Assembly: GCF_000227135.1 (NCBI RefSeq)
Contig: NC_018257.1
Span: forward strand, 689,777 to 753,776
Reading direction: 5' to 3'
Length of the DNA stretch: 64,000 nucleotides
DNA from: Leishmania donovani
Taxonomy: Eukaryota > Euglenozoa > Kinetoplastea > Trypanosomatida > Trypanosomatidae
Part shown: one piece after another, positions 31,406 through 42,626 of the stretch
Position numbering within the stretch: position 1 is the stretch's first letter
Layout of the letters: every line of letters begins with the position of its first letter
Position numbers and translations under genes: made by a program
The notes under the pieces: model-generated
The model's database searches: none
The model's input: only the letters and a program-made list of their open reading frames with translations
What the model was told of the DNA's origin: nothing

Positions 31406-32299
31406 GGCGTGTATGCATCGAGCGAGGAGCCCTCGTTGTATGCGACTTGCAGGCGCAAACGAACGACACGACCAGAAAACAAGGAGATGCCAGGGTGCAA
31501 GTGCGTGTGTGCGTTCTCACGGATAGAAGGAAGCGACATGAGGGGCCTACTGTTACTCGGATATTCAATGCAGAACGGCGCAGACCGTCGGTGACGGGCG
31601 CGCTAACGGGCCCTCGATACGCAAGCAGCTCTGCTTGCGCGTTTTGTCCAGCCCAGGCACCGTAGATCACACCTGGAGAAAGGGCAGCATATAGATAGGA
31701 GAAAGGAGTTGAATCTACGGCCAAGCAAAAAGGGTCTCCATCATTCTCGTAAAGCAACAAGCGGTAGCGCGCGGCTGACGAACGAGCCCCCTTTTTTGTC
31801 GTTTTTTTTTTTGTGAGCTCGCCCTTCTTCCTGACTCTAGCTGCCATGCCTGTTTTCGCTGACGCTCCTGGGGCCATTATGCGTTGGGCGGCCTTCAAGA
31901 CGTTTTCTAGCGCTTCGTTCTTTGAGAAACCGTCTGTTCACCCACCCCCTAGCACAGACCACGCCGTCTGTGCACGGGCATTCGTAGCGACTCATCCACT
32001 TCTCCTTCCTGTTCGCACTCTCCTGTACCTTCTTTGCGCTGCTGCTTCTCACCACATGGCTGATGCACTGCCGGGATGGGCGCACCTGGCACATGCGCGT
32101 TTAGTATCAACGTGCTGCGCGCCCCGCGCGATTTCTTCGTCGCCACCGTCGCTTTTTTTTTTTCGCCGTTTCACAAGTTGTGTCGATCCCTCCCGCAATC
32201 CTTCTCTCATTGGAAGCGTCTGGAAAGGGTCAGGCGTGAAAGGCTTACACCTGAATCACTGCAAGTTGCCGCTCTCCCTAAATTTCCTCGGAAGCCATC
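31406..32299 (+). other. Intergenic region between APC1 and IFT20
   Basis: About 0.9 kb. T runs near 31791-31813 and 32153-32163 mark pyrimidine tracts, the second just before the IFT20 splice acceptor. No gene seen; antisense open frames here are not protein-like. Confidence 0.7.
32176..32177 (+). promoter_or_regulatory. Predicted spliced-leader acceptor AG for IFT20
   Basis: A pyrimidine tract including 11 T (32131-32172) is followed by the first AG at 32176-32177. No ATG occurs between it and the IFT20 start at 32300. Confidence 0.6.
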
Positions 32300-32689
32300 A
32301 TGGACGAGGATCGACTCATCATGTTCGATAGCAACGGCGCTATTCGCATGTACGACCCTGAAAAGTATGACGAACTTGTGAAGACAGTCGAGGTGGAGCG
32401 GCGCTACGTGGAGAAGATGGATGAGTTCCGCGCTCTCGTGCAGCGCACAATGGCCATTGTCCAGCGCCTCGGCGAAGCGATCGAGGCTGAGAAACTAAAA
32501 GCGATTGGATTCCGAAACATCGTCGAAAGCGAGTCTGAGGAGCGTTTCCGCGCCGTCCAGGAGGCCCAGATACGGCTGCGTGAGAAGCAGATGGAGCTAG
32601 ATCGCTACGTCGCGGAGTACGAGTCTCTGAAGCTCGTAGAGCAGGAACAGCAGACGTTCTTCCAGCATCTTAGCCAGGCCAAGGATTAA
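32300..32689 (+). CDS. IFT20: Intraflagellar transport protein 20 (IFT20)
   Basis: 129 aa, the same length as IFT20 in animals and algae. IFT20 is a small coiled-coil subunit of the IFT-B complex, needed for flagellum assembly; in animals it also works at the Golgi. Seen: a single long helix with the family landmarks AEKLKAIGFRNIVES in the middle and KQMELDRYVAEYESLKLVEQ near the C-terminus, ending EQEQQTFFQHL. These line up with the conserved EKMKAIGARN and QLERYRVEYEAL segments known from animal IFT20. ATG at 32300 is the first in-frame Met and gives the expected N-terminal length. Confidence 0.93.
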   Translation: MDEDRLIMFDSNGAIRMYDPEKYDELVKTVEVERRYVEKMDEFRALVQRTMAIVQRLGEAIEAEKLKAIGFRNIVESESEERFRAVQEAQIRLREKQMELDRYVAEYESLKLVEQEQQTFFQHLSQAKD

Positions 32690-35038
32690 AGCGCAGCAAT
32701 TCAGCAGCAGCGTGTGGCTCACAAGACGAATCTGCTTTTGAGAATGGTGAGCCGCTACAGTGCTGCCCAACGAACGGAGAGAGTAGACGAGGAAAACGAA
32801 ATGTCTCGCACGGCACGTGAGACGGAAGCCGTTCAGCCGTACACGCGTTTCACGCGTGCGGGATTGTGCACGTGGGCCCTTCGCCTCTCTTCCTTGGCGT
32901 GGATGCTTTGCTAGCTCTGCGTCGTATAGACCTTTGTGCTGGTGTGCTGGTGGTACATGCTGGCGCGTGAGCGTGAGCGAGTGTTGGCGGTTTCTTGTGT
33001 TGCCTTGCAGCTACGATGTATGTAAACTACGTCTCAATAAAGCACGCCCACCGCCGGTTGCTGTAACCTCCGTTTTCCTACTGATCTCGCTCTCTCTGCG
33101 TATATAGCCTTCTGCTGCACTTCTTTGTTCATGTGTTCAACTCTGCCCTCGAGTATCTGTGGCCGCGATAGACCGCGCATGCGCACGGGAGTAGCACCAA
33201 CTGAGGGAGACCAGCGGCGAGGCGTGTGGAGGCAGGGCTCTAGGGAGTTGTTTGGCCTGTCATTGTGAAATAGCGCCTCGCGCCCCTTGAGGCGAATGCC
33301 TTCAATTAAGCCTATCATCCAGCCTGATCGGTACGAATATAGATGCAATGCAGACACACAAAGGCAGCGTGGAGGCGAGTTGCTCTTGCCCGTCTCGGGA
33401 AAGTCGAGCCCCCTCCCCCTTCCCCCGCTCCCTCCCTTGCACACCCACCCCGGTCAACTCGCTCCTCCTTAGTGTTGGAGAAGGGAGAGACATAAACGAC
33501 TGCCCGCTGCTGATGTTGACCTAGTTCGCAATCATTCTCTCCCTTCTCGCTGCCGCTCCTCCTCTTCTTTCCGAGAGTTCGCAGGGCATTATTTCTTGTA
33601 TGTGTGTGTAGGTGTCGGGCGCACGCCACCAGCCCCTCCGGCTCCACCACCGATAAAAAGACCAAAACATTGGGCTTCTAGCTCCTACTCTCAAGAGCGT
33701 GCCATCGCGCTTCACGTTTCGCCTACCCTCTGTCTTCCTCATCTCAACTGCCGCCTCGCCTCTCTTCTGCCTCCCCTCATTTTTGTAACCGCTTTCCGTT
33801 CTCTCTCACGAGCCTTTGCTGCCTTCGATGTGAGGCAGGTGCCTTCATCATCTTTTTTTTTTCTTTCTATTCTCTCTTGCTGGTGTTGGTCTCAACACTG
33901 GTCGGTCTCGCTGTTGTGCAAGGGATGCCCAAGAGCACATCCGTCCTATCTAGTTGTTTACCTGTATCCGTGTCGCTTGCGGCTCCTCTTGGTGTATCTG
34001 CGCGTGCGGCAGTCCCAACTTTCTGCGCGCTCGGATCCCCCCCTCCCAACACACATCCATCAGCCGATTACGTGACGTGGTTGACGATATCGCTCTTCCG
34101 ACCCCCTGCCTCTTTTTCCAAATCACGCCCTCCTTCCCCCAAATCGGTTGGGCGTGGCTCTCTCGCGTATTCTCATCTTGTTCCCCTCATCGGTAGCACT
34201 GACACTCTTTTGTTGTTGTTGTACGCGTTCTTTGCCGTTCTCTCTGCGTGCCTATGCAAATTTTGTTTTATACGGTTTCACTGTTATTGTCGGGGTTTTC
34301 TGTGTGTCTGTGTGTGTGTACTGCGTTCTGCACCATCGTATCGTCGCTTCGCTTCTGGCACTCCCCCATCCGGACACGTCTGCCGGTATTTGTGCCTTTC
34401 TTCGTCTCTCTGGATACGTTAGCGTGTGTACCTCTGCACACGCACCCTTGCCGACGTCCTAGGTCTTGTGTTGTTTTCTTCTTTGCGATTTGTTTTCTCG
34501 GCACAGAGCTCTTTCTCGGCGTGCCGAACGACTTCATTTCCCATCTCTTTCATCTCTCTCTGCGCGGTAAAGATTTTTTCCCTTTATAGGTGGAAGGGGG
34601 GGGGGAAGGGAAGAGGGGGTAGGAGAGTCGTGCATCAGAGTCTTGTGCGTGAGTGCCATTTTGGTGTGCCGACGTGCATGACTAGGCGGCTGCGCGTAAG
34701 GCGGCTGCGACTTGCTTTGTTTCGAGTTTTCTCATTTGCTCCTGTTACGTTGTCTAGAGCGTGCGTCTTGAGGTCCTGGTCGAGAGACGTGGCTGCAGCC
34801 GCCTGCCATCCACTGTGCCTGTGCTCGGCTGCGCGTTGAGGCATCAAGTCCCCTGCGCTGCACCGCGTCGCTTGACCCTCTTGTAGATATTTGTTTGCAT
34901 GCAGGGGTATCTGTACGCCGTATGTGGGCTGCCGCAGCGACGAAGAACTCCCAACACGTATGCTTGTCGACACTTCGTCTTGCTTTCGCTCTTCTTATGT
35001 GCGTGTGTGATCGCCAAGGAGACTTGAATCGAACAACA
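32690..35038 (+). other. Intergenic region, 2.3 kb
   Basis: Long CT- and T-rich tracts, a G-rich block at 34592-34619, and no supported gene. Open frames up to ~180 codons (e.g. 33877-34422) are Ser/Leu/Cys/Phe-rich and low in charged residues. A plausible acceptor for the next gene is the AG near 35017-35019, after the tract CTTCGTCTTGCTTTCGCTC. Confidence 0.7.
34592..34619 (+). repeat. G-rich block on the sense strand
   Basis: G runs of 2, 10, 3 and 5 separated by AA or AAGA. It can in principle form a G-quadruplex in RNA or DNA, though it is less regular than the one at 50877. Confidence 0.55.
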
Positions 35039-38000
35039 ATGGCAGCTTCAGGGCTTAACCATGCGGCACCCCGCCGACGGCCTGGGTCGTGTCCGCCCTC
35101 CACGCGGCAGCTCCACTGCATTGAGACGCTGTACGCGACTCACAGACATGTGCCATCCCCGCACTACTGCTTCGACCCTGATGCGCTTCTGGCGAAGTCC
35201 ATCCAGCAGCAACTCGAGCGCCTGTACAGAGGTCCGAACGCCGACGCCAGTCCACGCCAACGGCCGAGCAGTGCATCGCAGCCACACCGCGGCAGATCGA
35301 CGAACAGCAAGCAGCATGGAAGCGGTAGTCAAGCGCGGCTGAGCTTGACACAGTCCACTCCCGGTGCGAAGCGGGGCGAGTCCTCGTTCTCTCTCTCACG
35401 GCTGTCAACGCCTTGCTCAAAGCGCCTCGTGGCGTCGCTGTCTTCTCCCCAGCCGCAGCGTCCGCACGGAACTACAGCGGCGGCAATCTCGCTCCTGACT
35501 TCAACTCTTCCTGAACCGTCGCAGCCCCCCGCATGGTGTAGGCAGCGCGGCAAAGAGGAGATCATCGAAAACGAACTTGAGCCGGTGCCGAACCTCATCG
35601 GACTCAGCGACTACTTTATGAAGCGCCCTCATTTCGTCTACCGGCCCCACTCCACGGGTGGCGGCGAGGCAAGCACATCCACTGCAGACCTGTACAGCGG
35701 CTGGCATGATCTCGACGGCGCGAGATGTCACTCCCGCACCCGAGTGACACCGCAGTTGTCACGCTCGTCCAGTTCGACGACGCCAGGCCTCCCAAACAGC
35801 TCTAGTATTCGCCGCCCCACACTTCAGTTCGGTGTTCTTCCGAGCTCCGTCGTGCGCAGGTGTGCGGCAGGATTTTCCGGCCAGCCGAAGCCGTCCCAGC
35901 GCATTGATACTTCTGCACCAGCGGCGGACCACAGTCGCGGGGTGAACGGCGCACCATTGCCTCCTGGCGAGGCGGCGATTGGCGTACACGCAAGCGAGCC
36001 ATCATCAAGCAGCAGGCACAGCGCGTCCACCTTCTTCCTAGACAGCGAAGAGGTTTTCTTCGACGAGGATCCGCTCGCGACGCAGCTGCTGCAGGGACCA
36101 GAGGCTGCGAAGTGTCCTGCAACAATGCATGCGCCCGCCTCCGAACAGGCAGCACGAGAGCATGAGAGGGCCGACGACCCGGCGGCGTCTGGCACGCGAG
36201 CTGCGGCGGCGCTGGAGCCGCTCGTCGTGGAGAGTCTCTCGTCCTCCGCTGCGCAGCATGCACTGTTGCCGCGCGCACCCGAGACCCCATCCGACCCTGT
36301 GGCTTCCTTCAGCTCGTTTTCCACAGATCCGGCATCATCCGCCGCTGCCGGGCAGCCTGCCGCACCAGCGACACCAAAACCACCTTCAAAGAGTACACTC
36401 TTTCTCCGCAAGCGATCGCCCAGTCCCTGGCACCGCTGCCGCACCATCGACAACTTGCTTCAGAAGCTGCTGCGTCTTCGTGTCCAGTATGAGCGCGTGA
36501 GGCATCAGGGGCATGGCCCGTGCGGTGTCTGCGACAAGAGCTTCCTGGAACCGCCACTGTATGCGCGCAGCAAGAGTGCTGCGACACAGGGGAAATGCTT
36601 CTCGTCCCTCTCTACCTTTGCTGGGACTGTGCGCTCACACAGTCGCCGTGGCCGCACCCAGCAGCAGGGACGGCAGCCGCACGCTCGACCAGTTTCACGC
36701 GGTTCGCAGCGCAGCGGTCTTTGCAGTGGCTGCGGGCACTCAGCACCCCACATTCGCAGCGCTGTCGACGTCGGTAACGGGGATCAAGATGCTAGCCTTC
36801 ATCTTTTCCGCGGCTTCCGTCGCTGCGAATGCTGCGAGGTCTTACTACCACATGACACAGTTGTGCCGGTGCCGCCGACTGTACCACGGAATGGCGCCTC
36901 ATTGACACCGCGTCGGGGTCGACGGGGGCCATCTTCGGTGGCTTCGCCAGCTGCGCCACCGCGTCAGCGCTCGACACGCATATCCGATCCATTCGCGGCA
37001 GCTCGGCCGATGCCATCCTACTATTGCCCGTGCCACAGCGAAACGGCTTCGCACCGCCGGCCCTCAGCGCGCCGTAGTGAGGAGGGAGACAGGTGCCGTG
37101 AAGGCGTGAGGGACGAAGCGGGAGCACGGGCAGCGCTTGATCTGGACGCGAAAGACCACTTGCTTCTCAAGCTCCTGCGCCGCATAGGGAAGGACATCCG
37201 TGCGGGGCAGAAGGGATCGGAAGCGTCAACCGCAGAAGATACGGCAAGCCGCACCACCTCCGGCGCAACCGACCGAGGCGTCGAGGCCTTGCTGCGAGCA
37301 TTGCGGGAGGAGGTGCGCATGGACGATGCGACCTACGCGGAGCTGCTGCGCGAGCTTCATGGAAGTAGCCTGAGCCCAGTCGCTGGGTCATCCGCTGCTT
37401 CTTCGGCGGAGGCGACACACACGGTTGTACTCTTTCCGCACAGCATGCCGCACCCCCCGTTTGCACCGCCGCATCATACCACAGGATGCTGCGATGCGGC
37501 AGTGGCGACGATGGCATCGCCACCTTCGCCGCCAGAGGTGAACGCGGAGAACAACCACGCAGACGGTAGAGCACGTGGTGCGCCTCTGCAAGCATACGAG
37601 GAGAACTTGCCGTCAGCCCCTGCCGCTGTCCTCGAACCTCTCCACGCCGGTGAGGGAGCTCCCTGCTCGCAACGCTTTTCGTCAATCTCGAGCATCAAGC
37701 TGAGAAGTGACAGCTGCGTCCGCGGTCTCGCTGCGCCTGCTTTGACTTCGCACGAGGAGACTGACGCGTCTGCGCCTGGGCCCGTAGCCGAGCTGCACCC
37801 CGCCACCGCCACGATTCCCGCCGCTTTGGGCTCCGTCTTTGACGATCTCGTGCACAAATCCGTTCAGCACAGTCAGCTGCGCATTATCGACGAGCTGGAG
37901 GGGGCTCTGCGGGCGCGTCTCGGCAAGGATGAGGAGGACGCGCGGTGGGAGGTGTGTCGCAGGGGAGTGAACGAGGAGGAAGTGCTGCGGCGCCGGGCAC

Positions 38001-38098
38001 TTGCGTTGGACGAAGCGGTGAAGGGGGTAGATCTTCTGCGGCAGTGCCGCTACCTGCGTGCTCGCATTCTCGTCGCTGAAACGGAGCTGAAAGAGTAG
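35039..38098 (+). CDS. Large hypothetical protein, N-terminal 1019 aa (open part of a disrupted gene)
   Basis: Family not recognised. ATG at 35039 follows a good pyrimidine tract; the open frame continues upstream to earlier ATGs (e.g. 34922), but those precede the predicted splice site. Residues ~1-60 look folded (LHCIETLYATHRHVPSPHYC); ~60-480 are Ser/Ala/Pro-rich. Residues ~490-680 contain spaced Cys pairs (CGVC near 494, then CSGC, CECC and CPC) that might bind zinc. The C-terminal ~100 residues are a charged coiled coil (e.g. QLRIIDELEGALRARLGK) ending ILVAETELKE at the TAG 38096-38098. Coiled-coil sequence continues past this stop, so the frame is probably the intact front of a gene that once ran to about 41640. 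Confidence 0.75.
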   Translation: MAASGLNHAAPRRRPGSCPPSTRQLHCIETLYATHRHVPSPHYCFDPDALLAKSIQQQLERLYRGPNADASPRQRPSSASQPHRGRSTNSKQHGSGSQARLSLTQSTPGAKRGESSFSLSRLSTPCSKRLVASLSSPQPQRPHGTTAAAISLLTSTLPEPSQPPAWCRQRGKEEIIENELEPVPNLIGLSDYFMKRPHFVYRPHSTGGGEASTSTADLYSGWHDLDGARCHSRTRVTPQLSRSSSSTTPGLPNSSSIRRPTLQFGVLPSSVVRRCAAGFSGQPKPSQRIDTSAPAADHSRGVNGAPLPPGEAAIGVHASEPSSSSRHSASTFFLDSEEVFFDEDPLATQLLQGPEAAKCPATMHAPASEQAAREHERADDPAASGTRAAAALEPLVVESLSSSAAQHALLPRAPETPSDPVASFSSFSTDPASSAAAGQPAAPATPKPPSKSTLFLRKRSPSPWHRCRTIDNLLQKLLRLRVQYERVRHQGHGPCGVCDKSFLEPPLYARSKSAATQGKCFSSLSTFAGTVRSHSRRGRTQQQGRQPHARPVSRGSQRSGLCSGCGHSAPHIRSAVDVGNGDQDASLHLFRGFRRCECCEVLLPHDTVVPVPPTVPRNGASLTPRRGRRGPSSVASPAAPPRQRSTRISDPFAAARPMPSYYCPCHSETASHRRPSARRSEEGDRCREGVRDEAGARAALDLDAKDHLLLKLLRRIGKDIRAGQKGSEASTAEDTASRTTSGATDRGVEALLRALREEVRMDDATYAELLRELHGSSLSPVAGSSAASSAEATHTVVLFPHSMPHPPFAPPHHTTGCCDAAVATMASPPSPPEVNAENNHADGRARGAPLQAYEENLPSAPAAVLEPLHAGEGAPCSQRFSSISSIKLRSDSCVRGLAAPALTSHEETDASAPGPVAELHPATATIPAALGSVFDDLVHKSVQHSQLRIIDELEGALRARLGKDEEDARWEVCRRGVNEEEVLRRRALALDEAVKGVDLLRQCRYLRARILVAETELKE

Positions 38099-41000
38099 AG
38101 GGCGACACTGACGGCAGAGGATCACGCGCGCGAGCGCTTAACAGAGAGAACACGGGCCTCGCGGCGGCTGTGGAGGGCCCACAAAGAGGGTTCGCCGAGC
38201 TCTGTATTCTGAAGGAGCGTGGTCGTTGCGGCAACTTGTGGGCAGAGCTGCTCATACGCCAGGAGCTGCTGGTGAGCTTGTGCAGCGACGCCGGGGAGCG
38301 CGCCAGGGCCGAAATTGAGTTTGAAGAGCAGTTGAAGCGGACTAACTGGATACAGGTAGTTATCGTGTGTGCTTTCTGGCGCAGACTCATGCGGCAAGGG
38401 ACACAACGCCTATAAAAGTGAACTGGGCTGAGTGGGGCGGCGGCGTCATTGGGGACATGCCGTTCGCGCCACCGTTAACGGGTGAACAGCTGTCAGCCCC
38501 AACAGGGGATGCACCGACGAAGACCTCTGTGACAGGGGACGCCCCTGAGTCCGTGGCGGCGTCTCCACTGGACATCGGCCTGTCCGTCGAGAAGGATGTT
38601 GTCGAGGCTGCTGCACCGCCGGCTGAAGACGAGTCTGTGGCTGACGAGCACGCTCGCGGCGAGGACGGCATACATCTGCTACCGTTCCCTTCCTTCGTCG
38701 TCGACGGCAACGTACCCAGGATCATCCCGCCGAGGTCGAAGTTGCCGTTCATCTGGGGCACCTTCAGCGGCCCTGGAGCTACTCGGCAACGGTGCTGGTG
38801 TTCCGAACGAGCTTCGTGACTGGGATGAAGAGCAGCAACGGCAGAGCGTCGCACGACACAGTGGTGCGGTGCTGACGGTGCCTGAGCATGTTGATGGCAT
38901 ACCAATACGTATGGAAGGCGAGCTGGAGAACGTCAGCTCCAGGGAGGCCCTTGCCTCACTCGCAGACGTGGCGCCGTTGCCGAGGGAGGCGTCATCGCCG
39001 GCAGCCAAAGGCAGGGCGGTCGATGCCATGTCGGATGTGCAGCCCCATTCCGCGGCACCACCAGCGTTTTCTGCCTCTGAGCCGAAGAGCAGCCATAATC
39101 TGCAGAGGCCTGTGATGGCACTGCCGGAAGATGGCGAACTGTTGCCGTCGGCGAACACACCAAGTGCCTGAGGTGGAGAACAAGCCTGTGACCCCTCTCG
39201 AAGAGACGGCCGAGGTCGAGTCAGCGGCTGCGGCTGAGAATGCGTCTGGGGGCACTTCTAGCAGCGAGGGCGAGGCTGCGGAGGAGCCGACAGCACTGCA
39301 AAGCACAGCGACCACCACAGCAGCCCTAGACGCCACGCAGCGGCCCTCTGCCACACTCCGTAGTGCAGCTGGCGCTGCAGTCACGGCGACACTTCGCTCT
39401 TGTGAAACCCCTTAAGAGAGCGCGCCATTCCAGTGACGCCTCTGGAGGCCTGCGCCAACGGAGCTAGCGCACCGGCGCGGACCGCGTCCGCAAGTCAAGG
39501 GCAGAGTCTCAGCACCCCGCCGGATGCCACAGTGTAGAGTATGTGCAGCGGAGGAGCCTCACCACTAAGGCGGCGGACACTCAGGAGACTGTGGCACTGA
39601 CTGCTGCATCGTCAGTGCGTCTGGCGAAGAGGCGAGCCGCGCATGCTGCAGAGCACCATCATGGAGGTTTGATGACCGCCATCGAACCGGATGAGGATGG
39701 CGAACTCGTGGAGGGCGAAGTGAGTCAGGGGCTCATTGCACTTACTACCCCTGCTGCGACTACTGCTGCCGCCGGCATGGTGAGGTTTCAGGAGAAATGT
39801 TCGGCTGACGAGCCGCACTCGAAGGTGCATCCACAGGACGTTCCGCGCCCGCTGCCTCGGCCCGCTAGCACAAGTGCAGAGATGGAGCACATCGAAGGAC
39901 GGCCCTCGATCGATGTCCATGCAGCCTACGGAAAGGTCCAAGGGGAGGGGGGACAGCTGCAAGCGCCGTCCGTGATGGAGAGCGGGGCGGACTATGCTTT
40001 GCAGCGGTTGCCGCCTCCGCAGCTCAGCGCGGGCAACGCAGCCGATGCTGAAATCCGGCAGCCAGCACAGCAGCCACACAGCAGCGTAGCGAGTGCCGAG
40101 GACTCGCATGCCTCCCCACCAGTTTCTGCGCAGCTGCAACAAACCAGTGCGCAGACCGAAAGGTCTGTTTCGATGCTCGGCGAAGATCACATGACCGATT
40201 TTGCCGAATCCCCAACGGACAGCCGGCACTTCATGAGCCCTCTCGTTACCCGAAGCGAGAAGGACTCTCCGAATGTAGTGAATGCGGAGGTCAACCTCGA
40301 GGTGGAAGAGGACGAGGGCGATGAACGGGCGGATTACGGCACGTATGGGACACAGCAACTGTTTAAGCATGTGGTGTCGCCGCCGGCGCTGCGCCACTGT
40401 TCCACGCCGGCTTTCTTCTCATCCCTCGTCAGTACACACCTGCTAGAGCCGACCACCGAGGAGGATGGGAAGGCGCCAGATGTCGACGGTGCCAGGGACG
40501 ACCACAGCCGCGTAAGGGATGAGGATGCATCATATGAGCCCGGTGGCGACAGGGATGTGGCAGAGGAGGGAGCTCCGCGGAAGCGCGTGGAGGTGGAGAA
40601 GTGCGAAGACGCCACGAATGTTCTGCTCTTGCACGGCGTGCACCCACCCCACTGCCGAGGTGGACCACGCCGGAGACGCGGTGAGTGAGGAGCTGTTGTG
40701 TTCAGTCGTGCACACAGCGTGTTTTACCGACACCGAGTGTGGCGGCGCCGACAGTGGGCGTCACGATGAAGCCAGTGTCCCATCTGAAGGCAGCTTGCAC
40801 CGCAGCCTTGCGTCGCCATGCACGGAGTGCGAGAACAGCGCGCAGACCAGTTCGAGTACCGCAGGCAAGGGGCAGCTGAAATACGACAGGAGCCTCGACA
40901 GCGACGTTCTCACGCCTGTGGCGCGTGGACTGCGGCAGCAGTGCTGGGAGGAAAACAGTGCGGCTGCGAGGCTGTACAAGGAAAGGGCGGAGGAGGAGCA

Positions 41001-41640
41001 CCAGCTGCCGGCTCCCCACATTCCTGAGTTTGTGTGGAGTGTCTTGGCCCATCAGCTGCAGAAGCGGGACGTCAATGCCAAAACAGCCGCGGAGGCCCCC
41101 GGCACTACTGGGACCCCTTGCGGAGGTGCGGCAGGCAAGGGTACAGAGTGGAGGCGCCGCGGCGGCGAGCACTACGCGGACTGCTCCCGGGAAGCTAGCA
41201 GCAGAGGTGGCTTCCGGGACGACGGACGCGCCTCCTGGAGCACCGAGGACTCGCAGCCCAACAGCGTCCCTCTCACGAGGGAGCATGACACCATGCAGCA
41301 CGGGTCTTTCATTCCGCAGCGCTGGCCACTGCCCTGCGATGAAGTCACACGATCGTCACCTGCGCAGAACCCAGTGCCGGAACGGACGGTCAGGTCAGCA
41401 TCGGCACCACAGGCTTCTGCGTCTTCCGAGCGCCTTTGCTGCATTGAAGGAGATGAGTGGAGCTGCAGCGGCGGTTCTTCGTATCATGTTAGTGGACTGC
41501 CCGTTCGAGCTCCATCTCCGCATCCGAAAGCGCTTCAGTGTGGCGGCGGTGGCGGCTCCCGCTACTCGTTTCTCTCGACAGACACGTGCAACGAGGAACG
41601 CAGCCTAGAGATAACACCTGACCTAAACGCTACACGGTAA
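38099..41640 (+). pseudogene. Frame-broken continuation of the 35039 gene
   Basis: Protein-like sequence continues for 3.5 kb but hops between frames. After the TAG, coiled coil runs in the same frame to about 38165, then in the next frame as CILKERGRCGNLWAELLIRQ to about 38350, then 38370-38775, about 38770-39171, about 39150-39415, 39418-39538, 39543-40650 and finally about 40640-41640. Each piece is acidic, Ala/Ser/Glu-rich and lacks strong CT bias, and neighbouring pieces abut or overlap by a few codons, as expected from indels in one ORF. A partial internal repeat with the core VTPLE appears in two successive pieces (near 39190 and 39430). At least seven frame changes plus the TAG are needed. 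Either the gene has decayed in this strain, or base calling or assembly is poor here. No domain identified. Confidence 0.7.
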
Positions 41641-42626
41641 GGACGGACATTCTGAAGTCCCCGCTCCTCAGCCACGAGCTCAGCCGAGCGCCTCTCCGCG
41701 TCGGTATCCCAGTGCATATTGCAGACTCCTCAACGGAGGAGGCGCAGTCGAACACGTGAAGGCTCCAGGCTGTCGCGGGTGTCGCCTTTTGGGGCGAATC
41801 GGTGAGGAGGGAGGTGTGTGTGTGTGTGTGTGTGTGCATGTATGTGTGATGTGCATCCGTCTCAACCAGCACTCTCCCTCCCTCTTCCGAGCGCCACGTC
41901 GGCATCTCCTACAACTCGACCTGACGCCGCAATGTAGCATGCGACAGCGCTGACTTCCATGCGCATTGCTGTCGTGGGTGTGCGTGTCTGTTTGCCTCAC
42001 CGTTGCGCGAGATCTGACATTCATCCGTCAGACACACGAACACCATTCTCACTGCTTTCAAGACGCGCACCGGCCCGGCCCCCGCCCGCCCCGCTTCGTC
42101 GTCTCGCTTTCTCCTTGGCGCATATATTCTCTGCCTTTCCTCTCTCTTTGGGCGACACACGCCCTTCAGGGAAGAGTGGCAGGGGCCGGCACAATCCACC
42201 TCCACAATGGCGACCCGGAAAAGAGAGAAACAAGGAAGACTGTTGTGGCACCCATTCTCTGTCTGTCTGTCTGTTGCACCTTGCACAGTCTACCTTTCCA
42301 CTGGTTCCTCCCTCTGCTGTGCTGGCGCTTGATATTTGGCTGTGGTGTCTTGCTTCGTCGACCGCTGTCACTGCTCTCTTCGACTTTGCCTTTCGGTGTT
42401 CTCTTGTGACTCTCTCTAGATCGCAGCGTGCCCCAACTCCCTTCGCACAAGCAGACGGCTAGACGGAAGAGCGGGAGGCACGGTGGGCATACGTGTAGGC
42501 TCTCACACACGGCTGCATCCCTTGCTTGGGGCATCACGGGAATTTCATCACCTACTGCTGTACCAACCACCCTCCCGCCCTTACATACGCACGTGCGTGC
42601 GCCGTTCTCTCGCCCCCCTTCTCACT
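41641..42626 (+). other. Intergenic region
   Basis: About 1 kb with a TG microsatellite, CT-rich tracts and no gene. Open frames at 41959-42462 are low-complexity Leu/Ser/Arg translations. Confidence 0.7.
41813..41836. repeat. (GT)n microsatellite
   Basis: Twelve GT units on the + strand, the opposite orientation to the CA repeats elsewhere in the window. Confidence 0.93.

Noticed and set aside
31323..31898. 191-codon antisense open frame downstream of APC1
   Set aside because: Overlaps the end of APC1 on the other strand and has no domain or sensible start.
38350..38385. A GT...AG stretch that could be read as a tiny cis-spliced intron in the broken gene
   Set aside because: About 30 nt is too short for a spliceosomal intron, cis-introns are extremely rare in trypanosomatids, and the many other frame changes are not explained.
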